18,863 bases of DNA from Candidatus Dojkabacteria bacterium (GTDB lineage: Bacteria > Patescibacteriota > Dojkabacteria > B142 > OLB20), in NCBI GenBank assembly GCA_020429485.1, contig JAGQLK010000004.1, positions 1 to 18,863 on the forward strand. The letters run 5' to 3'. The position numbers were made by a program, and so were the translations under genes. The notes beneath the pieces are model-generated. The model ran no database searches and was not told where the DNA came from. It was given only the letters and a program-made list of their open reading frames with translations. Positions 1 through 7,715 of the stretch are shown here, in pieces (position 1 is the first letter of the stretch; each line of letters starts with the position of its first letter).

Positions 1-606
1 CACTGTAGAAAACTTCTGCTTACTCTCGGCAATATATTTTAGTTTTTCAATCTCAAGATCATATCTATATTTAATACTTACTAGTATTAATGCGCTCGAG
101 ACAACAACAAAATAGATATTGGAAATATACACTCTTTCTTCTAAGCCAGGAACCAGAAACGGATAGAGAAATGCAAATCCTAAATTTAAGATAGCAATTA
201 CTAAAAATGAACGCAGACTAAAGAAAATACTTGCTAAAAAAAGCGGAATAATTACAAAAGGCAAGATTAGATTAGTATCTAGTGACCCTAAGTATACTAC
301 CAGATGGGTAATAAGAATAAATGCTATGACAGCTAAGTTCAGATATCCTTTTCTTGCTATTAAGTAAACAAATGGAATAGTAAAGCCTGCTGAGAATAAG
401 AGAAAAATTATATTGGTGACATTATCAGCTAATATCATCCAGATTAAACTCATTACAAAGGAAATCAAAATTGAGATCAAACAGATCATCGAAAATAGTT
501 CAATCTTCTTTCTTTTTGTGTGATTTGTTTCCAGATATAGAGGACTGAGGAATATGTATGTTTTATTTATTAAGGAGTTGTTTAATTTTGAAAATTTAGC
601 CTCCAA
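1..606 (-). CDS. sensor histidine kinase, N-terminal membrane part (cut by window edge)
   Basis: This minus-strand reading frame opens 9 bases after the response-regulator stop and is still open at base 1, so only the first ~202 codons are here. I see about six hydrophobic segments (residues ~35-55, 60-79, 85-103, 107-125, 130-147, 155-173). A charged helix follows and ends in AESKQKFSTV, the kind of linker that in histidine kinases directly precedes the H-box (SHxLRTPL). The H-box and ATPase domain lie outside the window, so the kinase assignment rests on this linker and on the adjacent regulator. No ATG occurs before codon 40 (487-489). The frame most plausibly starts at TTG 604-606, which itself carries GGAGG. 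A multi-helix sensor without a large extracytoplasmic domain suggests sensing within the membrane. The signal is unknown. Confidence 0.7.
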   Translation of the reverse strand, partial: MEAKFSKLNNSLINKTYIFLSPLYLETNHTKRKKIELFSMICLISILISFVMSLIWMILADNVTNIIFLLFSAGFTIPFVYLIARKGYLNLAVIAFILITHLVVYLGSLDTNLILPFVIIPLFLASIFFSLRSFLVIAILNLGFAFLYPFLVPGLEERVYISNIYFVVVSSALILVSIKYRYDLEIEKLKYIAESKQKFSTV

Positions 607-615
607 AAAAGAATA

Positions 616-1296
616 TTAATCAGTAGAAAATTTATAACCAGATCCTCTTACAGTAATGATCATTGGATTAGATCTCCGATCTTTTATTTTCTTCCTTAAC
701 TCTTTTATATGTACAGTCAAAGAATTTGAGAACATTTGTTGTCCCTCCATGTTCCAAACATTATCTTTGATCTCTGTTCTAGTAACTACCTTACCCCTGT
801 TTTCAACCAGATATTTTAAGAGTCTATATTGCAAATGCGAAAGCAAAACTAAATTTCCAGCTACTTTCAACTCATGGGCGGTTGTATTCAACTCTAAATC
901 TCTAACCTTAATAATATCACCCTCCAGAATTTTATTTCTTCGCTCTAATGCATTTACCCTTGCATAAAATTCCTTAATATCAAACGGTTTGGTTAAGTAA
1001 TCATCTGCTCCTGTATTTAATCCTTTGATTTTATCTTCAATTTCACTTTTTGCTGAAAGAATGAGAATAGGGGTTGAATCATCGTTATCTCTTATTTGCT
1101 TACACACATCTAAACCACTTATATCTGGTAACATTATATCCAATACTATTGAAGAATATGATCCCTTGTGAAATTTAGCTAATTCGATACCCTGTTCACC
1201 GGTTTCAGCTTTATCAACTGTATAACCTTTTTCTTTCAGAGCATGTTGCACTATAGTTGCTGTAATTTTATCGTCTTCGATTACAAGAACACGCAT
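616..1296 (-). CDS. OmpR/PhoB-family response regulator
   Basis: A 226-residue DNA-binding response regulator. The receiver domain (~1-120) has the acidic pair D8/D9 after MRVLVIE, the phospho-acceptor D53 in VLDIMLP, S81 in LILSAK, and K103 in the TKPF motif. The C-terminal half (~127-226) is a winged-helix output domain containing RGKVVTRTEI and ending in the usual TVRGSGYKF hairpin. The start at ATG 1296 is preferred over the TTG nine codons upstream, because that TTG falls inside the TATAAT box at 1323-1328 and the shorter protein begins like family members. The gene precedes the histidine kinase with a 9-base gap, so they form one operon and almost certainly a cognate pair. Targets are unknown; the divergent aminopeptidase promoter is a natural candidate. 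Confidence 0.95.
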   Translation of the reverse strand: MRVLVIEDDKITATIVQHALKEKGYTVDKAETGEQGIELAKFHKGSYSSIVLDIMLPDISGLDVCKQIRDNDDSTPILILSAKSEIEDKIKGLNTGADDYLTKPFDIKEFYARVNALERRNKILEGDIIKVRDLELNTTAHELKVAGNLVLLSHLQYRLLKYLVENRGKVVTRTEIKDNVWNMEGQQMFSNSLTVHIKELRKKIKDRRSNPMIITVRGSGYKFSTD

Positions 1297-1322
1297 TGGT
1301 CTATTTAACGACTTTCTATGCA

Positions 1323-1328
1323 ATTATA
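1323..1328 (-). promoter_or_regulatory. -10 box for the two-component operon
   Basis: Read on the minus strand this is a perfect TATAAT. It lies about 27 bases before ATG 1296, giving a short ~20-nt leader. No convincing -35 box is seen. Confidence 0.5.
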
Positions 1329-1362
1329 CTACATTATTTGTGTTTCATCGCAAATTTACGGC

Positions 1363-1371
1363 TGTTATAAT
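1363..1371 (+). promoter_or_regulatory. extended -10 promoter of the M29 aminopeptidase
   Basis: TGTTATAAT, a consensus extended -10 (TGnTATAAT), lies 33 bases before ATG 1405. The predicted transcript start is near 1378, giving a leader of about 27 nt. A -35 match is poor, as is common with extended -10 promoters. Confidence 0.6.
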
Positions 1372-1404
1372 CAAATACGTATTATATTTATATTTATTTC
1401 AAAA

Positions 1405-2511
1405 ATGGATAAAAGAGCCACTAAACTAGCACAAATTATTGTCGACCACTCGGTAAAGGTTAAAAAAGGAGATAATGTAGTACTTACTAGTTCAGATTTT
1501 ACTGGACAAGATCTTATCACTGAATGTTATCGACTATGTTTAGAAAAAGGCGCTAATGTATATTTAGATATATTCGGAACTAATTTTGAAATAGGTAGAG
1601 CCGACTTTTCTGATCTATACAAATTATTTATTTCCACTGCTTCTAAGAAACAGCTGACTACCCAGCCTGAAATAATGAAGAAAATAGTAGACTGGGGAGA
1701 CAAATTCATCAGAATAACTTCTATCCATAATCCAAACTTTCTTGACCCAGTTGATAAGAAAAAATTATCACTTTGGCAAAATACATTCTATCCATTATTC
1801 AATGAATTAGTTAAAAAGGATTGGTTACTAACTTACTTTCCTACCGAAGGAACTGCTGCTAATGCGGGAATGAGTTTAGAGGACTTTACTGACTATTACT
1901 ATAATGCTTCCATTGTTGATTACGCTAAAATGGATAAAGAAATCAAACCACTCCAAGATATTATGGACAAGGGCAAAACAGTATCAATAATCGCTGAAGG
2001 TACAAATTTGAAGTTTAGTATTGCAGGCAGATTATCAGCAGGAGTTGGTTCAGGGAAAAGAAATATACCAGACGGAGAGTGCTATATCGCCCCAATTGAA
2101 GATACTGCTGAAGGATACATTACATTTTTCAATCCACAGATTGATAGAGGTACTGAAGTCGATGGAATTTATTTAGAGTTCTCCAAGGGTAAAGTTGTGA
2201 ACTATAAGGCTAGTAAAAACAAAGCACATCTTGATGCAGTATTTTCTGCTCATGCTGGAAATAAGCGACTCGGTGAATTTGGCATAGGTATGAATCACAA
2301 TATCCAGCAATACATCAAACAAATTATCTATGATGAAAAAATTGCAGGAACTATTCATCTAGCTTTAGGTAAATCACACTTCCATAAAAGAGGTGGCGGC
2401 GACAATAAAGGTACAATACATTGGGATATGATCAAGGATCTTCGCCATAAGGGAAGTATAGTCATGATTGACGACGTTGAGATTATTAAAGATGGTAAAG
2501 TTCTAGTCTGA
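1405..2511 (+). CDS. M29-family (AmpS/PepS-type) metallo-aminopeptidase
   Basis: 368 residues, somewhat shorter than characterised family members (about 410). The N-terminal part (1-185) carries the family motif SVKVKKGDNVVL (15-27). The C-terminal catalytic domain has the expected metal ligands in order: E232 in APIEDTAEG, E291 in LGEFGIG, H318 in GTIHLALG, and H339/D341 in IHWD. The family removes N-terminal amino acids using two metal ions (Zn or Co); a cytosolic role in peptide recycling is likely since there is no signal peptide. The start at MDKR is chosen because the 29 codons upstream in frame run through the -10 promoter and look non-coding. The gene ends TGA and overlaps the tail of the converging glycosyltransferase by 9 bp. 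Confidence 0.92.
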   Translation: MDKRATKLAQIIVDHSVKVKKGDNVVLTSSDFTGQDLITECYRLCLEKGANVYLDIFGTNFEIGRADFSDLYKLFISTASKKQLTTQPEIMKKIVDWGDKFIRITSIHNPNFLDPVDKKKLSLWQNTFYPLFNELVKKDWLLTYFPTEGTAANAGMSLEDFTDYYYNASIVDYAKMDKEIKPLQDIMDKGKTVSIIAEGTNLKFSIAGRLSAGVGSGKRNIPDGECYIAPIEDTAEGYITFFNPQIDRGTEVDGIYLEFSKGKVVNYKASKNKAHLDAVFSAHAGNKRLGEFGIGMNHNIQQYIKQIIYDEKIAGTIHLALGKSHFHKRGGGDNKGTIHWDMIKDLRHKGSIVMIDDVEIIKDGKVLV

Positions 2512-3753
2512 GTGTTTTAGTGACCTTCCAAAAAGTCTACCAATTAGATTGACTGTGCCTTTCACTACATTATAAGAAAATCTCAAAGGCATAGTTGTGA
2601 CAGATACTAATTTAGATTTGTTCTGCTTAGAAACATGAGTATGTATAGCATCGTCATAAATCTCTAGCAGTCTCTTGCCTACAACATCTACTGAATACTT
2701 CTTTACTTCTTCAGGTCCCCATTTTGCAAAGAGTTCTCTTAATTGTGGATTAAGAACTAATGCTTCAAGCTTTTGAGAGAAAAGTAGTGTATCTTTAGGA
2801 TCTATGACTAATAACGAACCAGTATTTTTGAGTACTGTCTTATAGCCATCATTGTCTCCTCCTATTACAGCTTTACCTGCTGCCATTGCTTCTATAAGTA
2901 CAATACCAAAACTTTCACCCCCGGTTGAAGGAAAGACAGCTAGATCGCATGTTGCGTAGTAATCAGCCTTTTGCTCCTCATCTATGTATCCTTCAAAAAC
3001 GACATTCTTAAGTTTGTTTTTCTTTACGTAGTCTACTAGCTTAGATTTAAGATGCCCCTTTCCGCCAATAATTAATCTGACTGTATTAGGATCTATTCTT
3101 TTAGAAAGTTTATTGTATGCTTTCAGGAGATGTATTGCTCCTTTACGCTCAACGAGTCTACCTAAGAAGAATATATTTACTTTTCCGTCATCATACTTCT
3201 TGATTACTTTTCCTTTTTTAAATGCCCCAAGATCTATCATATTGGGTAATACCTCAGAATCTATACCAAAGTCTTCTTTTGCTACCTTTTTAGCGGCAGT
3301 TGATACAGTAAGTACATGTGAGAATGAATCTAATGAGTCTCTTTGTAATACTGATACAAAATTAAAACTTACTGTTGTGCCCATATTGCCTGCGAATGAA
3401 TGAAAGGTGCCTATTCTTGGTACATCAGCAAGAGCTATAACAATTTGAGCTAATGTAGGGCTATATGGCATCTGCACATGAAGAATATCGAATTTTTCTT
3501 TCTCCAAAGTCTTTCTTATTTTATTTACGTATGGGAAATATGGCATTGTCATAGTATTATCATTGCCTTTTATCCTGAAATTTTTGCTTAGAGAAATAAC
3601 TCTATTTGGAAATTCCGAATCATCGTAACTTTCACCTACCAAGAATTTAACATCATGCCCTTGTTTGATTAGCCATCTAGCCAAAGTTTTAATATATTGT
3701 TGAACTCCATCTGGTGAATCCAGAGTGTCGTCAAAAACAATGCCAATTTTCAT
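2503..3753 (-). CDS. GT4-family glycosyltransferase, PimA-like
   Basis: 416 residues with a GT-B fold. The N-terminal Rossmann half has IVFDDTLDSPDGVQQYI for the acceptor side and GTFHS with H118, the position of the catalytic His in mycobacterial PimA. The C-terminal half has FLGRLVERKG (R199, K204) and the E-x7-E nucleotide-sugar motif, E280 and E288, in STGGESFGIVLIEAMAAG. This motif block is close to the phosphatidylinositol mannosyltransferase PimA. The last ~40 residues are a basic, partly amphipathic extension that may hold the enzyme at the membrane. It probably transfers a sugar from a nucleotide donor to a lipid on the cytosolic face. The divergent operon encodes a CDP-alcohol phosphatidyltransferase, which could supply the lipid acceptor. 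The exact sugar and acceptor cannot be read from sequence. Confidence 0.9.
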   Translation of the reverse strand: MKIGIVFDDTLDSPDGVQQYIKTLARWLIKQGHDVKFLVGESYDDSEFPNRVISLSKNFRIKGNDNTMTMPYFPYVNKIRKTLEKEKFDILHVQMPYSPTLAQIVIALADVPRIGTFHSFAGNMGTTVSFNFVSVLQRDSLDSFSHVLTVSTAAKKVAKEDFGIDSEVLPNMIDLGAFKKGKVIKKYDDGKVNIFFLGRLVERKGAIHLLKAYNKLSKRIDPNTVRLIIGGKGHLKSKLVDYVKKNKLKNVVFEGYIDEEQKADYYATCDLAVFPSTGGESFGIVLIEAMAAGKAVIGGDNDGYKTVLKNTGSLLVIDPKDTLLFSQKLEALVLNPQLRELFAKWGPEEVKKYSVDVVGKRLLEIYDDAIHTHVSKQNKSKLVSVTTMPLRFSYNVVKGTVNLIGRLFGRSLKHSD

Positions 3754-3761
3754 AGTATTTT

Positions 3762-3783
3762 ATTATACTGGCTAATTATAACA
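3762..3783 (-). promoter_or_regulatory. tandem -10 boxes of the glycosyltransferase
   Basis: On the minus strand there is an extended -10, TGTTATAAT (3783-3775), and 13 bases further a second TATAAT (3767-3762). The first would give a ~15-nt leader to ATG 3753, the second an essentially leaderless mRNA. The palindrome at 3789-3807 covers the -35 region of the first. Confidence 0.55.
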
Positions 3784-3788
3784 GAGAA

Positions 3789-3807
3789 AATTTCGCAATG
3801 CGAAATT
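3789..3807. promoter_or_regulatory. 19-bp palindrome, candidate operator between divergent lipid genes
   Basis: A perfect 8-bp inverted repeat, AATTTCGC, with a 3-base spacer, AAT. It sits between the glycosyltransferase promoter (minus) and the membrane/lipid operon promoter (plus), overlapping the -35 zone of both. There is no T-tract on either strand, so a terminator is unlikely. This geometry fits a repressor operator controlling both directions. The cognate regulator is unknown. Confidence 0.5.
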
Positions 3808-3834
3808 GTGTGATTAGTTGACAAAGGCTATAAG
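3806..3834 (+). promoter_or_regulatory. candidate promoter of the 5-TM / CDP-alcohol transferase / hydrolase operon
   Basis: TTGTGT (3806-3811), 17-bp spacing, then TATAAG (3829-3834). The predicted start near 3841 gives an almost leaderless message for ATG 3847. A perfect TTGACA at 3818-3823 is also present, but its matching -10 would be the poor TTTCAT at 3841, overlapping the start codon. Confidence 0.35.
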
Positions 3835-3846
3835 TAGTGATTTCAT

Positions 3847-4293
3847 ATGAATATGGTACTCTTAATTTGCGTCACGTTAACTTTATTAATAAATCTAACA
3901 CTCTTCGATAGTGAACTTACTGACACAAACTTTACTCCATATATTTTATTATCTATCTTTATCCCTTCTACATTAGTATTTTTGTATTTCCTTGGAAAGA
4001 AATATCACCAGATAAGAATCGTAACCAGTTTCATAGGACTTTTTGCCTTTTCATTATTTACATTTATTCTATCTGAATTTCACTTGCTATTATCACAGAT
4101 ATTGTTCATGGGGTATTTGATCACTGACTTTGTACTTATAGGTTTTTATGAATATTACCCCCTCTACCCTATAGATAAGATGCAAATAACAGTTTATAAA
4201 AGAAACGTGCGTTCAAGGAGGAAGGTTGAATTTATTTTATCAATAGTAATCTCTCTAACATGTCTAGTACTCCTAGCAAAAACAAAATTTTAA
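3847..4293 (+). CDS. unknown 5-TM membrane protein
   Basis: 148 residues, mostly hydrophobic, with about five membrane segments (3-20, 31-50, 58-77, 80-100, 128-145). A short basic loop separates the last two (YKRNVRSRRK, 117-126), so that loop is probably cytosolic. I do not recognise the family. It is the first gene of a plus-strand operon. Its last 34 bases overlap the start of the CDP-alcohol phosphatidyltransferase, so the two are probably translationally coupled. That transferase appears to lack its final membrane helices, and a small partner membrane protein would make structural sense, but this is speculation. Confidence 0.75.
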   Translation: MNMVLLICVTLTLLINLTLFDSELTDTNFTPYILLSIFIPSTLVFLYFLGKKYHQIRIVTSFIGLFAFSLFTFILSEFHLLLSQILFMGYLITDFVLIGFYEYYPLYPIDKMQITVYKRNVRSRRKVEFILSIVISLTCLVLLAKTKF

Positions 4294-4706
4294 CTTTCTA
4301 CAGGAAGTATTTAAATATCATTGAGAAGTATTTGCCTAAAGTAGAAGTTGAACCAAGCCTGATAAGCATACTAGGTGTCGTAATTAATATAATCTTTCTT
4401 TATTTCATTAATAGTTTTCCATTAAATGTTGTTATATTATTTGTGGCGTTGGCTTTTGATTTTTTAGATGGCGCCTTTGCTAGAATTCTTAATAAATCAA
4501 GCCGTGAAGGTTATTTGCTAGATGTGTTTTTCGACCGACTCACTGAAGGATTAATATTTATAGTGGTAATTGGCTCAATTGCTGGTAAAATATTTTTCAT
4601 ATTGTTTATGATAAATATTATACTTAATTTTTATTCAATTAAGACTAATAAACATCTCTCAATACCTTTAAGATTTTCTTACATGGTATATTTGTTTTTT
4701 GTATAA
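4260..4706 (+). CDS. short CDP-alcohol phosphatidyltransferase
   Basis: Contains the full catalytic signature DxxDGxxARx8GxxxDxxxD: D67, D70, G71, A74, R75, G84, D88 and D92. The family swaps the CMP of a CDP-linked lipid for an alcohol such as glycerol phosphate, inositol phosphate or serine, at the inner membrane face, with Mg. The protein is only 148 residues against the usual ~180-200. It has about four to five membrane segments (36-52, 55-70, 94-110, 111-127 and a short 138-148) where members normally have six, so the C-terminal helix seems missing. The stop lies 7 bases before the hydrolase ATG, leaving no room for the missing part. Its start overlaps the preceding gene by 34 bp. Substrate not determinable; next to a PimA-like enzyme, a phosphatidylinositol-type product is an attractive guess. 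Confidence 0.85.
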   Translation: MSSTPSKNKILTFYRKYLNIIEKYLPKVEVEPSLISILGVVINIIFLYFINSFPLNVVILFVALAFDFLDGAFARILNKSSREGYLLDVFFDRLTEGLIFIVVIGSIAGKIFFILFMINIILNFYSIKTNKHLSIPLRFSYMVYLFFV

Positions 4707-4713
4707 TAATCAA

Positions 4714-5604
4714 ATGGAATTTAAACCCGAGAAAGAATTAGAAGTTATTGTTAAAGAAAAGCCGGTTAAGGTTTTCTATTTCTCACATAGTCAAGATAAA
4801 CCAATAGCACTTGTCTTACATGGATTGAGAAATGATACAAGGAAAGTATATCCCCTTATTCATTTATTAGAACCTCACTATTCTGTAGTAGCATTTGATT
4901 TTCCTGGTTATGGTGAATCAAGAGATGTTGCTGAAGATTATGAAAATTATATTGAATATGGTACAGAAGTTGTTTTAGAGATTATAAAACAACTAAATTT
5001 AAAAACAGAGAAAATGCTAATGCTTGGCGGATCATATGGGTCTAATGTAATTATTAATACTCTACTTACTCACCCTGAGATTAAAATTCGCAAAGCAGGC
5101 TTGATAGCTCCGTTATTCTCTGAAGATACTCTTTCTATGGGGCCTAAAATGAAAAGATCGATATTAAGACTTGCAAAGTCAATGGCTAAGGGAAAGCTGG
5201 TAACCAAAATTGGGCAGTTTATTGTAAATAATGATACTCTTTTTGAATTTCTAGTGAGAAGAACAATGGAGGGACCTCATACTCGAGAGATGTTGGACCA
5301 TGAAAAAAGATTGTGGCGAATATGTGACATGAAAACTTGGGGAAGATCTGTAATGGATCTACTGCTTATGGATAATTCAAAATTCTTAGATATGAGAGTT
5401 ACTGATTTAGATGCTGTATTTGTATATCCGAGAAAAGATCAATACCTTGAGGTATCTGAAGTAACTGAAAAGTATAAACAGATATTTCCAAAAGCTAAGT
5501 TCGAATATTTCGAATCTGAAACCCATATGCCAAAAGGGGAATTCCAAAAAGACCTAGCCTTCATGGAACGAATGAAGAATTTAATAGAAGAGAATCTAGT
5601 CTAG
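4714..5604 (+). CDS. alpha/beta-hydrolase family protein
   Basis: 296 residues with the alpha/beta-hydrolase layout. There is an oxyanion-hole HG motif in LVLHGLRND (H36-G37), the strand [12 protein letters not shown] (58-69), and the nucleophile elbow GGSYGS with S107. The likely catalytic acid is D242 in YPRKDQY and the likely catalytic His is H271 in ETHMPKG. No signal peptide is seen, so it is cytosolic. The family covers esterases, lipases and thioesterases. As third gene of an operon with a phospholipid synthase, a lipid esterase is plausible but unproven. Start: ATG 4714 is used, not TTG 4699, because the latter overlaps the upstream stop. The tail overlaps msrB by the 4-bp palindrome CTAG (5601-5604), which supplies both stop codons. 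Confidence 0.9.
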   Translation: MEFKPEKELEVIVKEKPVKVFYFSHSQDKPIALVLHGLRNDTRKVYPLIHLLEPHYSVVAFDFPGYGESRDVAEDYENYIEYGTEVVLEIIKQLNLKTEKMLMLGGSYGSNVIINTLLTHPEIKIRKAGLIAPLFSEDTLSMGPKMKRSILRLAKSMAKGKLVTKIGQFIVNNDTLFEFLVRRTMEGPHTREMLDHEKRLWRICDMKTWGRSVMDLLLMDNSKFLDMRVTDLDAVFVYPRKDQYLEVSEVTEKYKQIFPKAKFEYFESETHMPKGEFQKDLAFMERMKNLIEENLV

Positions 5605-6005
5605 TCTTCTTCCTTTTTATTGAAATCTAAACACAAAGAGTTTATACAATAGCGTTTACCAGTTGGTTCTGGTCCATCATCAAATAAATGTCCTAGGTGA
5701 GCACCACAATTGCTACATTTTACTTCAGTCCTAACCATACCGAGACTTCTATCTTCCTCTAATTCGATATTTCCTTCATCAACAGCACTATAAAAACTAG
5801 GCCATCCCGATCCAGATTCATACTTAGTATCTGAAGAAAATAGTTCATTTCCACAAGCTACACAATGATACATTCCAGTCTCTTTATTATCGTAATATTC
5901 TCCTGAAAATGGTGCTTCTGTCCCCTTTTCAAAAGCAATGTGATACTGTTCTGGTGTTAACTTATCTTGCCAAAATTCTTTTGGTTTATCTTTCATATCT
6001 GACAT
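5601..6005 (-). CDS. msrB: peptide-methionine (R)-S-oxide reductase MsrB
   Basis: 134 residues, full length for the single-domain enzyme that reduces methionine-R-sulfoxide in proteins. The structural zinc site is C48/C51 and C97/C100. The GSGWPSF motif (65-71) and the catalytic C120 in KRYCINS are present. The position where many family members carry a resolving Cys (SGCGWPSF) is Ser here, while an extra Cys, C125, lies five residues after the catalytic one. No signal peptide, so the product should be cytosolic. It is the last gene of the thioredoxin-DipZ-MsrB operon, with a 24-base gap from dipZ and no Shine-Dalgarno. The grouping implies that it draws electrons from those thiol carriers. 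Confidence 0.96.
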   Translation of the reverse strand: MSDMKDKPKEFWQDKLTPEQYHIAFEKGTEAPFSGEYYDNKETGMYHCVACGNELFSSDTKYESGSGWPSFYSAVDEGNIELEEDRSLGMVRTEVKCSNCGAHLGHLFDDGPEPTGKRYCINSLCLDFNKKEED

Positions 6006-6029
6006 ATTAATATGTGTAATAAGTAAAAA

Positions 6030-7712
6030 TTAACTACCAAATGTAAATGCATTTATTTCTATTCCTTTTTCAAACTGAAGTTCAAGAATATGTTCAGTCT
6101 GCAATTCGTCATTAGATATCAAATGATACAGTCCAGGACCATCTACTCTTACTGTCCCATCCTCATAAACATCCGTACCATACATGTCACCATCTTCAAG
6201 AATCACCTTCACAGTACTTACCTCATCAGATCCCATAACTAGGTATACATCTTTCGCAGAATAATTGATTCTCAACACGGAGTTATCACTATTCGAAATT
6301 GAACTTTCATCAGTAATTATCCAAGCACCTGATAGAGACCAATAATTACGCACTAATGTCTCAGTGCCTGCATATTCAACTGATTGATCAGCAATAAATT
6401 CTGCCGCATTGGCGAAGTATTGTCCTCGTTGGTACCCAAGATATGTTTCTGGTGTTTGCTTACTTGAAATTGGTGGTTCAACATCTGAATTTTCTACAGT
6501 ATCAGTATCTAATTCTAGTAGGTATCTTATTACTGCTTCACTCTTATCATATTCCCCCACGCCAAAGTGCGTATGCACTATCTGACCATTTTTATCTATG
6601 AAGTAATGCGCAGGCCAAAATTGATTATCATATGCTCTCCAGGTTCCATAGTTATTATCTAAGCCCACTGGATATGTTATTCCAAATTCTGAAACAGCAT
6701 TCTCAACGTTTTCTAATTCTCGCTCAAATGCAAATTCAGGAGCATGCATACCTATAACTACTAATCCATCATCTTGATACTTTTCATACCAGCCTTGAAC
6801 ATAAGGGATAGTCCTTACACAATTAATACAACTGTAAGTCCAGAAATCAATTAATACTACCTTACCTTTCAAATCAGCTATCTTTTCTCCATCTGAATTA
6901 ATCCAAGCCTCTATATCTTGGATTTCTGGAGCATCATATGGTTCTTCTATACTTAGTCCAAGATCACCTTCCATTCCATGAGTATCTGCATCATTCATTT
7001 TCATTAAATTGATTTCTATATTTGTTGGATCAAATAATCCATTATCAAGAAGAAAAGTTTCTAAATCTTTATCTAAACCAGTTGATATAAAAATGCCCAC
7101 TATTACTAGTATTGCTCCTAATATCTTTTTAAAAACGCTGTTAGGATTTGCAGCCCATTTCATCTTTGCTACTGCTTTCTGACCAAAGACAGCAATAATA
7201 GATAGAACTAATGCTAAACCAATTACATAGAGTAATAGATTTAAAACACCAATCCAGAAACTCTGAGGTAATACAGTAGCAATAATAATTGCATAAGTAG
7301 GACTACAACTAGAAAATACTGGTCCTAAAGCCAGACCTATCATTATATCTCTTGCTACTCCTTGTTTCTGAGATGCTTTATGTAAAGCTTCCTCACTATT
7401 TTGGCTTAAGCCAAGCTTTGTAGAAATTGCTGTCCAAATATCTGGGAAAATGGTGAATATACCAAAAATAATTAGTATGCCTCCCGAGAGATAAGTCCAA
7501 AATTCTGGAGGAACAGAAATAAGTGCCGTACTTGCTTTTAGTAAAAGTGTAAATAGGAATACTGAACTTGATAAAGAACCGATGATTATAAGTGGACGTT
7601 TCCAGCTATTTGTTTGCAGTGACCCACTTAAAACAACTGGAAGCAATGTAAAAACACACGGTGCAATTACAGTTAATACACCAGCAATAAATGAGATTAA
7701 TAAATATTCCAT
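6030..7712 (-). CDS. DipZ-like thiol-disulfide carrier: CcdA membrane domain fused to thioredoxin-like and C-terminal beta domain
   Basis: 560 residues in three parts. Residues 1-210 form a CcdA/DsbD-type membrane domain with the two conserved cysteines, C19 in APCVFTLLP and C136 in FSSCSPTY. Residues ~255-400 are a TlpA/thioredoxin-like domain with active site WTYSCINC (C295, C298) and the cis-proline P367 in FWPAHYF. Residues ~425-560 are a beta-rich domain (YWSLSGAW, GPGLYHL) like the carbohydrate-binding-fold domain of mycobacterial DipZ. The membrane part would carry reducing equivalents from the cytosol to the extracytoplasmic thioredoxin domain. It starts 3 bases after the stop of the anchored thioredoxin gene and is followed by msrB, so all three are one transcript. 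DipZ proteins are usually near 570-700 residues, so this is a compact but complete example. Confidence 0.9.
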   Translation of the reverse strand: MEYLLISFIAGVLTVIAPCVFTLLPVVLSGSLQTNSWKRPLIIIGSLSSSVFLFTLLLKASTALISVPPEFWTYLSGGILIIFGIFTIFPDIWTAISTKLGLSQNSEEALHKASQKQGVARDIMIGLALGPVFSSCSPTYAIIIATVLPQSFWIGVLNLLLYVIGLALVLSIIAVFGQKAVAKMKWAANPNSVFKKILGAILVIVGIFISTGLDKDLETFLLDNGLFDPTNIEINLMKMNDADTHGMEGDLGLSIEEPYDAPEIQDIEAWINSDGEKIADLKGKVVLIDFWTYSCINCVRTIPYVQGWYEKYQDDGLVVIGMHAPEFAFERELENVENAVSEFGITYPVGLDNNYGTWRAYDNQFWPAHYFIDKNGQIVHTHFGVGEYDKSEAVIRYLLELDTDTVENSDVEPPISSKQTPETYLGYQRGQYFANAAEFIADQSVEYAGTETLVRNYWSLSGAWIITDESSISNSDNSVLRINYSAKDVYLVMGSDEVSTVKVILEDGDMYGTDVYEDGTVRVDGPGLYHLISNDELQTEHILELQFEKGIEINAFTFGS

Positions 7713-7715
7713 ATG

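Noticed and set aside
1318..1404. 29-codon upstream extension of the aminopeptidase
   Set aside because: It contains the extended -10 box and does not resemble the family N-terminus, which begins at MDKR.
3818..3846. TTGACA as -35 for the 5-TM operon
   Set aside because: The matching -10 at 17-18 bp is TTTCAT or TTCATA and overlaps the start codon, so TTGTGT/TATAAG is the better pair.
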